64,000 nucleotides of DNA from Polynucleobacter sp. 30F-ANTBAC (GCF_018882385.1 NZ_JACVON010000001.1:1038942-1102941); one strand, 5' to 3'; shown: positions 45,829 through 56,060, counted from the stretch's first letter. Made by a program: numbers and translations. The notes: generated by a model from the letters alone, not told the origin.

Positions 45829-46428
45829 TTACGCTTTCTTATCTTCACCGATGATTAACTTTGTGTCACTCAAATACATGTGAGGTGGCACTTCTAAGTT
45901 ATCAGGCGCAGGTTTGTTTTTAAATACACGGCCAGCCAAGTCAAATGTTGAACCATGGCATGGGCATAAGAAACCACCTGTCCAGTTATCTGGCAAGGAT
46001 GGCTGAGCGCCGGTTTCAAATTTAGTAATTGGAGAACAACCTAAGTGAGAGCAAATACCAACTGCGACAAGGTACTCAGGTTTGATGGAACGGTGTTGAT
46101 TTTGCGCATACTCAGGCGTCAAATCTTTGGGATTGCGCTCTGATTTAGGATCGGCTAACTCGCCTTCCACCGCAGCTAAAGAAGCCAACATTTCAGGCGT
46201 TCGACGAACCACCCAAACTGGTTTACCGCGCCACTCAACCGTACGCATCTCGCCAGGTTGCATGCCTGCAATATCCATTTCAACGGGTGCGCCTGCTGCT
46301 TTGGCTTTTTCGGATGGGGCAAATGTGCTTACTAATGGTAAAGCGACTGCTGCTGTACCAACACCACCTGCGACTGAAGTTGCGATAAGCCATTTACGAC
46401 GGCTTTTATCCATGCATTGATCACTCAT
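45829..46428 (-). CDS. petA: Rieske iron-sulfur subunit of the bc1 complex
   Basis: A 199-residue subunit with cluster motifs CSHLGCSPI and CPCHGSTFD and an N-terminal membrane anchor behind a twin-arginine-like KSRRKWLIATSV segment; Rieske proteins use the Tat route, whose genes are at 56061-57708. I chose ATG 46428, which has GAGGAAAA upstream; a frame start at 46461 adds 11 unconserved residues. Confidence 0.94.
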   Translation of the reverse strand: MSDQCMDKSRRKWLIATSVAGGVGTAAVALPLVSTFAPSEKAKAAGAPVEMDIAGMQPGEMRTVEWRGKPVWVVRRTPEMLASLAAVEGELADPKSERNPKDLTPEYAQNQHRSIKPEYLVAVGICSHLGCSPITKFETGAQPSLPDNWTGGFLCPCHGSTFDLAGRVFKNKPAPDNLEVPPHMYLSDTKLIIGEDKKA

Positions 46429-46597
46429 TACTGATTTTCCTCTAGAAAGGCTATTTTTCACGTCAACAAGCGATTATAGCGAAAGCGACCCCATGAATTA
46501 AACCCCATTGGATCAAAAAAACAGCTAAATCTATAAAAAAGAGCTGGACTTACATGGTCTTACTAAAATAAGTCTTAAGAGAATGGGGGTTACAGGT

Positions 46598-47401
46598 CTA
46601 AATAGGGTTGGGGATATCGATAAACTGGTGACTAAGACCCCATTTTTTAGCTATATGTTGTCCTAGCGCCTGAATACCGTAGCGCTCAGTTGCATGATGC
46701 CCTGCTGCAATATAGGCCACCCCCATCTCCTCGGCCGCATGGAAGGTTGGCTCAGATGCCTCACCACTGATGTAAGCGTCCACTTTCATTGAAATAGCTT
46801 CATTTATATAGCCCTGGGCTGCTCCGGTACACCAAGCGATCTTTTTAATTGGCTTATTGAGATCGCCGATGACCAAAGGATCTCGCCCTAAACGGCTGGC
46901 TACACTTCTTGCCAACTGCCCTAGAGTCTTCTGGGTGCCACTGGTTTTACCTTGCCACACCAACCCATCCATTGCTCCCAAATCACTTCCTACAGCTGGT
47001 TGAGCATCGACCCAGCCCATCACTTGAGCTAATTGAGCGTTGTTACCTAACTTAGGATGCAAATCCAAGGGCAAGTGATAACCAAACAAATTGATCTCAT
47101 GAGCCATTAATAACTTAAGACGAGCGTGAAGCTGTCCGACCACCCGCACATCATCACTCTTCCAAAACCAGCCATGATGCACCAAGATCGCATCCGCCTT
47201 CTCTTCAATTGCCGCCTCTATCAAAGCTAAACTGGCTGTGACACCTGTCACAATTTTCTTGATCGAACTTTTTCCCTGTACTTGTAACCCGTTGGGGCAA
47301 TAATCTTTAACACGATTCACTTGTAACAAATCTGTTAAATAAACAGATAGCTGATCACGATCGATACACTGGGTTGCTTTGGCTTTAGGCTTGGCTGTCA
47401 T
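46598..47401 (-). CDS. Nif3-like dinuclear metal-centre protein
   Basis: A 267-residue NIF3/YbgI family protein. Metal ligands are seen in ILVHHGWFW (two His) and [11 protein letters not shown] near the C-terminus. YbgI forms hexamers with a two-metal site; the physiological role is unsettled. It lies upstream of petA on the same strand across a 169-bp gap and is divergent from the HtrA-type protease, a common betaproteobacterial arrangement. Confidence 0.9.
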   Translation of the reverse strand: MTAKPKAKATQCIDRDQLSVYLTDLLQVNRVKDYCPNGLQVQGKSSIKKIVTGVTASLALIEAAIEEKADAILVHHGWFWKSDDVRVVGQLHARLKLLMAHEINLFGYHLPLDLHPKLGNNAQLAQVMGWVDAQPAVGSDLGAMDGLVWQGKTSGTQKTLGQLARSVASRLGRDPLVIGDLNKPIKKIAWCTGAAQGYINEAISMKVDAYISGEASEPTFHAAEEMGVAYIAAGHHATERYGIQALGQHIAKKWGLSHQFIDIPNPI

Positions 47402-47463
47402 CTCTTATCAGGCTCTTTCAATATTTCTCTGAATTTTTCTCAACATTCCATTAATCTAACAGC

Positions 47464-48660
47464 ATGTTGAAACATCTTTGGTTACTCTTTGCACAAATCA
47501 TCACCGCCCTTCTTGCGGTGCTGTTCATTATCAGCACATTCAAACCACAATGGTTAGATAGTAGCGGTTTTAGTCTTTTTAGTCAGTGGGGAAGTACCAG
47601 TACGATCACCATCAAAGAATCCCATGTTGATCCCAGCACGCCCAACCCAGGATCGCACCATGAAGCAGCCAAAAAATCGATGGCTTCTGTGGTGAATATA
47701 TTCACCTCTACGAACACACCAAAACCAAAAAAGAAAAGTAAGTCCGATCCGCATCAAGAAGATCCTCTCTTTAAATTCTTCTTTGGGGATCCTGCTGATA
47801 ACCAAGCAGATAGCAACCCAAACTTAGGCTCTGGCGTGATCGTTAGTTCAGAAGGATTGATCCTAACCAACCAACACGTGATTGAAGGTGCCGATCAAAT
47901 TGAAGTTGCCTTGTCCGATGGCAGAAAAGCAAAAGCAACTGTCATAGGTAGCGACCCCGATACAGATATTGCTGTTTTAAAAATACAAATTCCCAATCTT
48001 CCAAACTCCATTACGTTTGGAAAAATTGAGTCAGTCAAAGTAGGTGATGTCGTTTTAGCGATTGGCAATCCGTTTGGTGTTGGACAAACTGTGACCTCTG
48101 GCATCGTCTCAGCATTAGGTCGAGATCACCTAGGTATCAATACCTTTGAAAATTTTATTCAAACTGATGCAGCGATCAATCCAGGAAACTCAGGTGGCGC
48201 ACTGGTTGACACCCGAGGTCATCTCATTGGCATCAACACTGCCATTTATTCTCGAAACGGTGGCTCCATGGGGATTGGATTTGCAATCCCTGTCAGCACG
48301 GCTAAAGAAGTCATGGAAGCCATTGTTAAGAATGGTGGCGTTATACGAGGCTGGATTGGAGTGGAGCCACAAAACATCAGCACTGAGATAGCTCAAGCTC
48401 TCAACATCAATAAAGGTGGCGTTTTAATTAACGGAACCCTTAAGGGTGGTCCTGCGGATAGAGCGGGCATCAAACCAGGAGATGTACTAAAGAGTATTGA
48501 TGGCAAAAATGTCAACGACATTACGGAATTACTTCACAAGATTGCACAGATCACGCCAGGCAATAAAGTCAAAGCGATCATCCATCGTAAAAGTAAAGAC
48601 TTAGAAGTGGAGATCCAAGTTGGCAAGAGGCCAGGGCCTAAGAGTCGAGCAACAAAGTAG
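47464..48660 (+). CDS. HtrA/DegS-type serine protease
   Basis: The 398-residue S1C protease has an N-terminal membrane helix (about residues 5-24), a protease domain with the triad His in LTNQHVI, Asp in DTDIAVLKI and Ser in GNSGGALVD, and one C-terminal PDZ domain (ADRAGIKPGDVLKSIDGK). One PDZ plus a membrane anchor is the DegS layout, though DegS function in sigmaE signalling is not shown here. TAATCT ends six bases before ATG 47464. Confidence 0.92.
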   Translation: MLKHLWLLFAQIITALLAVLFIISTFKPQWLDSSGFSLFSQWGSTSTITIKESHVDPSTPNPGSHHEAAKKSMASVVNIFTSTNTPKPKKKSKSDPHQEDPLFKFFFGDPADNQADSNPNLGSGVIVSSEGLILTNQHVIEGADQIEVALSDGRKAKATVIGSDPDTDIAVLKIQIPNLPNSITFGKIESVKVGDVVLAIGNPFGVGQTVTSGIVSALGRDHLGINTFENFIQTDAAINPGNSGGALVDTRGHLIGINTAIYSRNGGSMGIGFAIPVSTAKEVMEAIVKNGGVIRGWIGVEPQNISTEIAQALNINKGGVLINGTLKGGPADRAGIKPGDVLKSIDGKNVNDITELLHKIAQITPGNKVKAIIHRKSKDLEVEIQVGKRPGPKSRATK

Positions 48661-48685
48661 GTTGATTTAAGTTAATCCATAAAAA

Positions 48686-48710
48686 ATGAAGGAGCCAATG
48701 GCTCCTTCAT
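48686..48710. terminator. Hairpin terminator between HtrA-like gene and ompW
   Basis: Stem ATGAAGGAGCC (48686-48696) with GGCTCCTTCAT (48700-48710) around three bases, A-run before it; it suits the convergent minus-strand ompW. Confidence 0.8.
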
Positions 48711-48732
48711 CTATTTCAGAGCTAAGTTTTAA

Positions 48733-49356
48733 TTAAAACTTATATGTCACACCAACTGAAGTAGCAATTGGACTTAAATCTAATTGTCCTAAAGAAGCGT
48801 TTGCTGAATTTAAAACTACATCTGTTTTAATCTGGATATATTTAACATCTAAATTGATACCCCAGTTTTTAGTCAACATATAGTCAGCACCTACCTGAGC
48901 GGCATAACCAAAACTAGACTGTTCCACAGAAACTAAATTTCCAGCACCTAAATCACGGCTACCAAAGCGTGTGTAATTAATACCTGCACCCACGTAAGGC
49001 TTCAACGGTCCAAATTGCGTAAAGTGGTATTGGGCCAATAGTGTTGGCGGAAGTGCTGTTACAGATCCTAGAGTATCTTGACCCGCTCTTACTTCAACAC
49101 GTTGAGGGTAGCTCAGAACTAATTCAGCAGCGATATTCTTGGTAAAGAAATAAGTAACGTCTACTTCAGGGATTGTTTGGTTTTTCGCGTTAACATCTGC
49201 CCCCACTGCATTACTTAATTGAGAATCATTTTTATTATCCCAATTCAAATGAGTGGCACGCGCACGAACCATCCAAGGGTTCTCATCAGCCATTGCATTA
49301 AATGACAAAGCAGCCAAAAGACCTAAAGCTAATTTACTAATTGTTGTTTTTTTCAT
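48733..49356 (-). CDS. ompW: OmpW family outer-membrane protein
   Basis: The 207-residue beta-barrel protein has a signal peptide ending AMA-DENPW, WMVRARATHLNWDNK, a GAGINYTRF strand and the terminal Phe (YKF) expected of outer-membrane proteins. OmpW forms a narrow hydrophobic channel. I chose ATG 49356, preceded by AGGAAGAG; a longer frame to 49407 adds an unlikely 17-residue extension. Two FNR-like sites lie upstream, in line with oxygen control of ompW known in enterobacteria. Confidence 0.9.
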   Translation of the reverse strand: MKKTTISKLALGLLAALSFNAMADENPWMVRARATHLNWDNKNDSQLSNAVGADVNAKNQTIPEVDVTYFFTKNIAAELVLSYPQRVEVRAGQDTLGSVTALPPTLLAQYHFTQFGPLKPYVGAGINYTRFGSRDLGAGNLVSVEQSSFGYAAQVGADYMLTKNWGINLDVKYIQIKTDVVLNSANASLGQLDLSPIATSVGVTYKF

Positions 49357-49418
49357 TTTCTCTTCCTTATTAAGTAACACTAACAAGGAGAGATTAAATA
49401 CATTCAATCAAGGCCAAT

Positions 49419-49482
49419 TTGATACAAGTCAAATCGGCTAGGCTTTAAATTGCTCAGTGATTGATCTATTGATTTAGATCAA
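49419..49482 (-). promoter_or_regulatory. Two FNR/ANR-like sites upstream of ompW
   Basis: TTGATTTAGATCAA (49469-49482) is a perfect TTGAT-N4-ATCAA palindrome; TTGATACAAGTCAA (49419-49432) differs from the consensus at one base. Their starts are exactly 50 bp apart, and the nearer is about 63 bp before the ATG. Confidence 0.65.
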
Positions 49483-49501
49483 TAAAAGGCTTATTGGTGT
49501 T

Positions 49502-50236
49502 TTAATGCGCCAAAATCTTAGATAAGAAATCTTTCGCTCTTGGGCTTCTATCTTCTGGCTTGTTAAAGAAATCATCCCTAGCGCAATCTTCAACAATTTT
49601 GCCTTGATCCATAAAAATAACGCGATGACTCACTTTGCGTGCAAAACCCATTTCGTGAGTGACGCACATCATGGTCATGCCTTCTTGGGCTAGCTTAACC
49701 ATGACATCCAAAACCTCTCCCACCATTTCTGGATCCAAGGCTGAAGTCGGCTCATCAAATAGCATCACGATCGGGTCCATACTTAATGCTCTTGCAATAG
49801 CCACACGCTGCTGCTGACCACCGGATAACTGACCTGGAAATTTATCTTTATGCGCTGAAAGACCAACGCGCTCTAAATACTTGAGGCCATGGGCAATCGC
49901 TTCTTCTTTACTGCGGCCCAAAACCTTGATCTGAGCCAAGGTTAAGTTTTCAGTAACAGATAAGTGAGGAAATAACTCAAAGTGTTGGAAAACCATCCCC
50001 ACGCGTGAGCGTAGTTTGGGTAAATTGGTTTTAGGATCGTGAACAGCAATACCATCTACTGTAATTTGACCTTGCTGAAATGGCTCTAAGGCATTGATGG
50101 TTTTAATCAAGGTTGATTTGCCAGAACCTGATGGTCCACAAACCACCACCACCTCACCTTTTTTGATATCGGTGGTGCAGTCTGTGAGAACTTGGAAATT
50201 ACCATACCACTTGGAGACGTTTTTCATTTCAATCAT
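49502..50236 (-). CDS. gltL: Glutamate/aspartate-type ABC transporter ATP-binding protein
   Basis: The 244-residue ATPase has Walker [10 protein letters not shown], signature [15 protein letters not shown], Walker [15 protein letters not shown] and H-loop VTHEMGFA, typical of polar amino-acid importers. Last gene of gltIJKL, 41 bp after gltK. Confidence 0.93.
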   Translation of the reverse strand: MIEMKNVSKWYGNFQVLTDCTTDIKKGEVVVVCGPSGSGKSTLIKTINALEPFQQGQITVDGIAVHDPKTNLPKLRSRVGMVFQHFELFPHLSVTENLTLAQIKVLGRSKEEAIAHGLKYLERVGLSAHKDKFPGQLSGGQQQRVAIARALSMDPIVMLFDEPTSALDPEMVGEVLDVMVKLAQEGMTMMCVTHEMGFARKVSHRVIFMDQGKIVEDCARDDFFNKPEDRSPRAKDFLSKILAH

Positions 50237-50277
50237 GGTGATCTCTTATATATTTATTTTGTATTGTATTTTTGCTA

Positions 50278-50943
50278 TTAACGAATAATCGCGACACGTT
50301 GCTGCAATACTCTGACCAACTTAGATAAGCTAAAGCAAATCAAGAAATAGATTACTGCCGCTGCTAAATAAGTCTCAATCGGACGACCAAAGTTTTTACC
50401 TGCCACCTCAAAACCTTTGAGCATGTCATATGCACCGATGGCATAAACCAAGGATGTATCTTGGAACAAGATAATGGTTTGAGTGAGCAGCACAGGAATC
50501 ATGTTGCGGAAAGCTTGAGGCAATATGATTAAACGCATATTTTGCGAATAAGTCATACCCATTGCTTGGCCTGCATGAACTTGACCTCTTGATATTGACT
50601 GAATGCCTGAGCGCATGATCTCGCAAAAGAAGGCTGCTTCAAATGCAATAAACGTAATAATCGCTGAAGCTTCGGCGCCAATTGGTCGACCCAAAATTGT
50701 TGGCATCAATAGGAAGAACCATAGGATCACCATGACCAAGGGGATCGAGCGCATCATGTTCACGTAAGCTGCAGCAGGAATAGCTAAAAATGGTTTACCT
50801 GATAAACGCATCAGCGCTAAAAGCGTGCCAAAGAAAATGCCGCCGACTGTAGCAATAACAGTTAGCTGAACACTAAAAATAAAACCGCTAAGAACGTAAC
50901 TACTAATCAGTTCCCAGCTATAAAAAGAAAGATCGATATTCAT
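50278..50943 (-). CDS. gltK: Glutamate/aspartate-type ABC transporter permease GltK
   Basis: A 221-residue HisM-type permease with about five membrane helices and the EAA loop (AGQAMGMTYSQNMRLIILPQAFRNMIP). It pairs with GltJ, whose gene ends 15 bp upstream. Confidence 0.9.
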   Translation of the reverse strand: MNIDLSFYSWELISSYVLSGFIFSVQLTVIATVGGIFFGTLLALMRLSGKPFLAIPAAAYVNMMRSIPLVMVILWFFLLMPTILGRPIGAEASAIITFIAFEAAFFCEIMRSGIQSISRGQVHAGQAMGMTYSQNMRLIILPQAFRNMIPVLLTQTIILFQDTSLVYAIGAYDMLKGFEVAGKNFGRPIETYLAAAVIYFLICFSLSKLVRVLQQRVAIIR

Positions 50944-50958
50944 AGGCTCATCTTCCTT

Positions 50959-51726
50959 TTAGTGTCCGCCGCTACTGGCGGTCACGATAAAGCCTGGAAC
51001 TCTTGTCTTTGACTCAATCAAAGCCATGACACGGTTCACCGTAAGTGCTGACACAACGTAGAGTGCTGTCACACCCAAATAAATTTCAATACCTCGAGAG
51101 GTCTCTTCTTGCGCTTGCATCGCAAATAGCGTGAGCTCGGCAACAGAAACAGCAAATGCTACAGAAGAGTTTTTAATGATATTCATCGACTCTGACGTCA
51201 ATGGCGGAATCACAATCCGCAATGCCATCGGCAAAATCACATAACGATACGATTGCACTGTACTCAAACCCATGGCCATGGCAGCAAAACGCTGCCCTCG
51301 TGGCAAAGCCCCAATACCGGCTCTGACCTGTTCAGCAATACGAGATGAGGTAAAGAAGCCCAAAGCAAGGCTAACCAAGATAAATGAAGAGAAGCCTTTC
51401 ATCACCGGGAAAAATGCTGGCAAGACGTGGTACCAAAGAAACACCTGGACCAGTACAGGAATGTTTCTGAATAACTCTACCCATGCGTTGCCAAGAGTGG
51501 CCAAAGCGCGAGTTAATAAAGTGTCTGGCGGCAAGGTTCGGAGGGTGCCCATCAGGATACCTAGAACCATCGCAACAACTAAACCTAAAGCTGAAACCGA
51601 AATGGTCCAACCCCAAGCTGACAACATCCAATCTAGATAAGTGATTTCTCCACCTGTACCAAAACATACAGGGGAGAAATCTTCTTCTAAAGTGCTTTTA
51701 CAAAATACTTCCCAATTCCAAGACAT
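50959..51726 (-). CDS. gltJ: Glutamate/aspartate-type ABC transporter permease GltJ
   Basis: A 255-residue permease with the N-terminal region FCKSTLEEDFS typical of GltJ, five helices and an EAA loop (FAAMAMGLSTVQSYRYVILPMALR). It forms a heterodimer with GltK. Confidence 0.9.
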   Translation of the reverse strand: MSWNWEVFCKSTLEEDFSPVCFGTGGEITYLDWMLSAWGWTISVSALGLVVAMVLGILMGTLRTLPPDTLLTRALATLGNAWVELFRNIPVLVQVFLWYHVLPAFFPVMKGFSSFILVSLALGFFTSSRIAEQVRAGIGALPRGQRFAAMAMGLSTVQSYRYVILPMALRIVIPPLTSESMNIIKNSSVAFAVSVAELTLFAMQAQEETSRGIEIYLGVTALYVVSALTVNRVMALIESKTRVPGFIVTASSGGH

Positions 51727-51791
51727 CTAATAATTTTCTTTCATACGACTTAGTTAGGGAATTATTTCACTTTTTATTACTTTTACTACTT

Positions 51792-52688
51792 TTATTTCTT
51801 TGCGTACTCTTCAGCAGGCTTGTCATTTGGATTAGCCCAAGCTTCTTTAGTACTTGCAGACAACGCTAAACCAACTTTGTTACCTTTTGGTGGAATTGGT
51901 TGTAAGAACCACTTATCCCACAACTTAGCTAAAGTACCGTCTTTCATCATCTTCTTGATGCTGTCATCAACAGATTTCTTGAAAGCTGGGTCATCTTTAC
52001 GGATCATGATGGCGATTGGCTCAACTGCAATCACTTCACCAACAATCTTGAAATCTGCTGGGTTTTTAGCGTTAGCAATGTTACCGGCCAAAATAGAACC
52101 GTCCATCACAAATGCATCAGCACGGCCAGACTCTAACAACAAGAAGCTGTCAGCGTGATCTTTACCAAATACTTCTTCAAAGTTCACATTGTTAGCACGC
52201 TCGTGCTTACGTAGCAACTGAACAGATGTTGTACCTGTTGTTGTAGCAACTTTCTTACCAGCTAACTGAGCCAAAGAAGTAATGCCAGAGTTAGCTTTAG
52301 TAGCAATACGTACTTCTTCAACATATGTTGTTACCGCAAATGCCACGTCTTTTTGACGAGTAGCATTGTTTGTTGTTGAGCCACACTCGATATCCACTGT
52401 GCCGTTAACAACCAATGGCAAACGGTTTTGTGACGTTACAGCTTGATACTTGATATCAAGCTTGTTTAACTTTAATTGCTTTTGAACATCGCCCAACACA
52501 CGTTGGCAGATCTCTACATGGTAACCAGCGTACTTGCCGTCACCTACTGTGTATGACAAAGCGCCTGAAGACTCACGCACACCCATTGTTACAGCACTTG
52601 ATGACTTAATCTTAGCCAATGTATCTGCTTGTGCAGAGGCAATTACACCCAAACCTAGCAATGCTGCTACTAATAAATTCTTTTTCAT
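51792..52688 (-). CDS. gltI: Glutamate/aspartate-type periplasmic binding protein
   Basis: The 298-residue solute-binding protein has a signal peptide (LLVAALLGLGVIASAQA) and the type II binding fold with GVRESSGALSYTVGDGKYAGYHVEIC, the GltI pattern. I chose ATG 52688, with AAGGAG upstream; the frame extends upstream without support. It is first in the operon, 65 bp before gltJ, and delivers acidic amino acids to the permease. Confidence 0.92.
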   Translation of the reverse strand: MKKNLLVAALLGLGVIASAQADTLAKIKSSSAVTMGVRESSGALSYTVGDGKYAGYHVEICQRVLGDVQKQLKLNKLDIKYQAVTSQNRLPLVVNGTVDIECGSTTNNATRQKDVAFAVTTYVEEVRIATKANSGITSLAQLAGKKVATTTGTTSVQLLRKHERANNVNFEEVFGKDHADSFLLLESGRADAFVMDGSILAGNIANAKNPADFKIVGEVIAVEPIAIMIRKDDPAFKKSVDDSIKKMMKDGTLAKLWDKWFLQPIPPKGNKVGLALSASTKEAWANPNDKPAEEYAKK

Positions 52689-52941
52689 GAATACTCCTTC
52701 ATTGTTATTAAAAACCCAGCAAAACACCCTTAATCAGGCAGAAAGCTAGATTTATCCTTTTTAGCAGATTTCAGGTAATAAAAGTAGATGGGTATGCCCT
52801 AGATTGGGGAAAAAGCCACGACCCTAATCAAATACTGAATAAATAAAGAAAAAGATAAAAGTAAAATCGCAAATGAAAAAACCCACTCCGAAGAGTGGGT
52901 TTCAACACTATCTATTTAAAACTGGCTAGGCCAGCGTTAAA
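52689..52941 (-). promoter_or_regulatory. gltI upstream region with GGGTATGCCCTA element and porin terminator
   Basis: GGGTATGCCCTA (52790-52801) resembles the TAGGG element of the catabolic promoters, but no TCTCGAGA box is near it. The porin terminator is at 52879-52902. The remainder is AT-rich without recognisable signals. Confidence 0.4.
52879..52902 (-). terminator. Terminator downstream of the porin gene
   Basis: Stem AAACCCACTC (52879-52888) with GAGTGGGTTT (52893-52902), loop CGAA; the minus-strand read ends in a T run. Confidence 0.88.
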
Positions 52942-54090
52942 TTAGAATGAGTGACGTACACCAATCATAGTTACATCTGACTCACCAGTTGTAGCTTGCT
53001 TGTACTCTGTCTTACCGTATAGAGCGTAAGCAGTAGTACGGCCGCTTAGAGCGTAACGAACTTGAGCTTGGTAACCAGTTACATCAGTTGTTGCACCAGC
53101 TGCAGTTGTCATTTCGCCATCACCAACAGATGCTAACAATGTTGTTTTACCCATTGTGTATGTAGCACCGATGTCATAGCCTTTGTTTTCAGCTTCTGCT
53201 GTTGTAACAGTAGCTTTGTACTTAACTGTGTTGTACAAACCGAACACTTTGAAACCGCCCATTGTGTAAGTTGCACCAAACTGGTCAAGTTTTGTCTCTG
53301 ATTTAGAAGCTGCAACAGCTGCTGAACCCAATGAACCACCAACTGCTGTTGATGTATTTGCGACTGCAGCTACAGCTTCAACTTCTGTATCTAAATCAGA
53401 ACGTGTGTAAGCAGCTGTGAAGCCGTTACCAGCATATGCCAACTGGAATGCAGTACCACTTGATGATGTCTCACCAGCTTTAGCAGCAGCGTCTGAGTCA
53501 ACTGACTTAGCAACTAACTGAGCTGAAAGAGTTACACCACCAAAGCTTGGAGAAACATAAGTAGCTTGGTTTGAAGCACGGTCAACAATACCGTTAGTCT
53601 TTGTTGCAGTTGCATCAGCCAAAGCCTTACCACGAGTTACTTCAAATGCAACAGCACCTTGCTCAAATGAAGCACCACCACCGAAAGCTGAGAAGCCATC
53701 GTTATGGTTCTTACCTAGTGTGTTACCACGACCGAAATTCAAAGAACCAACACTCTTAGAAGCCAATGAAACTAAAGCTTGACGTGTTGAGTGAGCAGTT
53801 GTTGCGTTTTCTGCTGTAATTCCTAACTCGTAAACGAAACCAGCTGTCAAGCCACCACCTAGGTCTTCAGTACCCTTGAAACCTAAACGTGAAGATGACA
53901 AACCAGAACCAGCGTTGATACCTTTTGTATCTGTTGTTGCACCAACTGCTGCACCAGCAGCTGAAGCAGCTGTTGTTGAAAGATCAGAGTAACCGATATC
54001 CAAGATACCGTAAGCAGTTACTGATGACTGAGCTTGTGCTGTACCAGCTACCATTGCTAATGCTGCTGTTGCGATTAATAATTTTTTCAT
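52942..54090 (-). CDS. Gram-negative porin, betaproteobacterial type
   Basis: A 382-residue general porin: signal peptide MKKLLIATAALAMVAGTAQA, then SSVTAYGILDIGYSD, GLSSSRLGFKGTEDLGGGLTAGFVYE and NFGRGNTLGK typical of Burkholderiales trimeric porins, ending VGVRHSF-like with terminal Phe. The Ala/Thr-rich, low-variety coding (many GCT/ACA codons) suggests very high expression. No operon partner. Confidence 0.94.
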   Translation of the reverse strand: MKKLLIATAALAMVAGTAQAQSSVTAYGILDIGYSDLSTTAASAAGAAVGATTDTKGINAGSGLSSSRLGFKGTEDLGGGLTAGFVYELGITAENATTAHSTRQALVSLASKSVGSLNFGRGNTLGKNHNDGFSAFGGGASFEQGAVAFEVTRGKALADATATKTNGIVDRASNQATYVSPSFGGVTLSAQLVAKSVDSDAAAKAGETSSSGTAFQLAYAGNGFTAAYTRSDLDTEVEAVAAVANTSTAVGGSLGSAAVAASKSETKLDQFGATYTMGGFKVFGLYNTVKYKATVTTAEAENKGYDIGATYTMGKTTLLASVGDGEMTTAAGATTDVTGYQAQVRYALSGRTTAYALYGKTEYKQATTGESDVTMIGVRHSF

Positions 54091-54334
54091 TCGTAAATCT
54101 CCAAATAATGTGAAATAAACGTACCTAGTTCTTCTAGGGACCTAGGCATATTGCTCCTTGTGTATGGCACTTATTAAGTGCTTGTGGGTCTACACCCCTT
54201 TAGTTCTGTCGATTTTTAGAAGTTTTAGAACTAGTGTTGCATCTGCGCAACAAACTAAATTCTTTTACCTGTATTTCAAGGGAAATTAGGTGTTAAATAC
54301 ATATTAACCCTAATAAATATGGTGGATTTGTCAT
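54091..54334. promoter_or_regulatory. Divergent intergenic region between porin and Sel1 gene
   Basis: A dyad-rich patch (CTTCTAGGGACCTAGG, about 54133-54148) lies 40-60 bp before the porin ATG and may be a regulator site or part of a structured leader. No operator seen elsewhere in the window recurs here. The rest holds no feature I recognise. Confidence 0.3.
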
Positions 54335-56041
54335 ATGGCAAGTAGAGATTTCCTGAAAATTATGAAAGCAGCCCGATCAGGTGATGCTTTTGCGCAACAG
54401 AAATTAGGTGAAATTTACCTACTTGGAAGCGATGGAGTGCCTAAAAACACCCAAAATGCTTTGTTATGGCTTGAGAAAGCTTCCCTAAGTATCGGATTTA
54501 TTGAAGATATTTCTAAATTATTGGCGGATCATCTCGATCTATCAGCCAGCCTCTCGCCAGAGCATGCGCCCTTTGCTTGGAAGTGCCTATTACATGCTTC
54601 ACATGCCGGTCATAGTCGCGCTAGATGGCTGGTTGCCCAGGTGGTGGCGCACTTTAGCTTGAGTAAACAACGCATTTCTTCAAACCCCATCACTGCCATG
54701 GCATTTGCACAGATGACCGATAAGCATTGGGCGGATGCTGGCGGCATGGAAAGTTTTAAAGTCCATGCCCAACGCTATCTTGAAGAACTAGCCGATCTAT
54801 CTTCATTTGAAGACCAAAGTGCTGCACAGATAGTACTGTCGCATTGTTTGCAAGATGGGCGCTTGGGGGTTCTAGATGTAGCTCGGTCTAAAAAGATCAT
54901 GATTGGTTTAGCGATACAAGCAAATAGCGTTGGCTTATCCAGCCTCACCTCTTTTGCCAATAACATCGATGCGGATTTAGTACCGGCTCTTAAAGTGCAT
55001 TTGCCGCAATTATTAACATCCAAGAAACCTCTTGCTGAGCATACCTTGCTGTATTGGGCTGCATGGCAACACCTTGGCGATACGGATGCTTTAGAAATTG
55101 CTGCAGAGTTAGCCTACACCCCCGCTCAATTGGCATTGGGTCTTCGCTTAGCTAAACTAAATCTAAAAGACGTGGCAACTGTTGTAGCTGCTGACACTGA
55201 TACTCGATCTACTCAGCCTGATGAACTCTCTAGCTCTGACTCTTCAGGAGCCTCTACTCCTGATGCGTTATCAAGTGGTAATGCACGACTTAAGCGAGCG
55301 GTTTATTGGTTAAAGCAAGCAGCCAATAAAGGTGAACGCGATGCATGGTATGCCTTGGGGCTTATTAATCGTATGCCGCAATACTCCGGCTACAGTGCGG
55401 AAGATAGTGATCAATACTTTGATAAAGCAGCAGACTTAGGTCATCCAGATGCCCAGTATCGTAAAGGTGCCGCCCTATGGCGCAAGCGCAGCCAGATTGA
55501 TGAAGACATTGAGGGGATGCAAGCTTCGTATTGGATTTGGCATGCAGCACAACAAGGTGTTGTTGCTGCACAAGAACTGCTATCTAAAGTGATGATCAGT
55601 TGCCCTCATGCGGATAAGAATCGTTGGAGCAGCATCGCACTGGCAAGCAACAAAGCCCTATCTGAAGGTACGCATCGTTTTACAGGCGATATGTTATTAA
55701 TCTGTCATCGGGTGATCGTTGCAAATCAACTCAATCTATCCAAAGCCGAACTTCTTTTAACGGATATCGCTAGCGTTCAACATGAACATGGTGCCGTCAT
55801 TGATATCAGAGCACATCTACCGCGCTCCGTACCTAAACTCATCCTGATTGAAACCCTAGAACAGCGCAAAGCATTGATGATGGCAAGCAAAGCATTTGCA
55901 AATGTCTTTAGCAATCACATCATTGATGAGGGCAATTTAAGGCAGCGTCGCTATCGCTTAGAAAAACTCATGCAGACACTCGATGTATCGATGGAGGAGT
56001 TAGATGATCAAGACGATGATGCCGAGGACTTGAAGACTTAG
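54335..56041 (+). CDS. Sel1-repeat protein
   Basis: A 568-residue protein without signal peptide or membrane helix. Sel1-type helical repeats are visible near the start (FAQQKLGEIYLLGSDGVPKN.QNALLWLEKAS) and in the middle (LKRAVYWLKQAANKGERDAWYALG, YFDKAADLGHPDAQYRKGAALW). A Ser/Asp-rich linker (about 285-320) splits the two repeat blocks, and the tail is acidic. Sel1 proteins are protein-interaction scaffolds; no partner is evident here. Confidence 0.8.
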   Translation: MASRDFLKIMKAARSGDAFAQQKLGEIYLLGSDGVPKNTQNALLWLEKASLSIGFIEDISKLLADHLDLSASLSPEHAPFAWKCLLHASHAGHSRARWLVAQVVAHFSLSKQRISSNPITAMAFAQMTDKHWADAGGMESFKVHAQRYLEELADLSSFEDQSAAQIVLSHCLQDGRLGVLDVARSKKIMIGLAIQANSVGLSSLTSFANNIDADLVPALKVHLPQLLTSKKPLAEHTLLYWAAWQHLGDTDALEIAAELAYTPAQLALGLRLAKLNLKDVATVVAADTDTRSTQPDELSSSDSSGASTPDALSSGNARLKRAVYWLKQAANKGERDAWYALGLINRMPQYSGYSAEDSDQYFDKAADLGHPDAQYRKGAALWRKRSQIDEDIEGMQASYWIWHAAQQGVVAAQELLSKVMISCPHADKNRWSSIALASNKALSEGTHRFTGDMLLICHRVIVANQLNLSKAELLLTDIASVQHEHGAVIDIRAHLPRSVPKLILIETLEQRKALMMASKAFANVFSNHIIDEGNLRQRRYRLEKLMQTLDVSMEELDDQDDDAEDLKT

Positions 56042-56060
56042 TTAGCTAACTAGTCAACAA

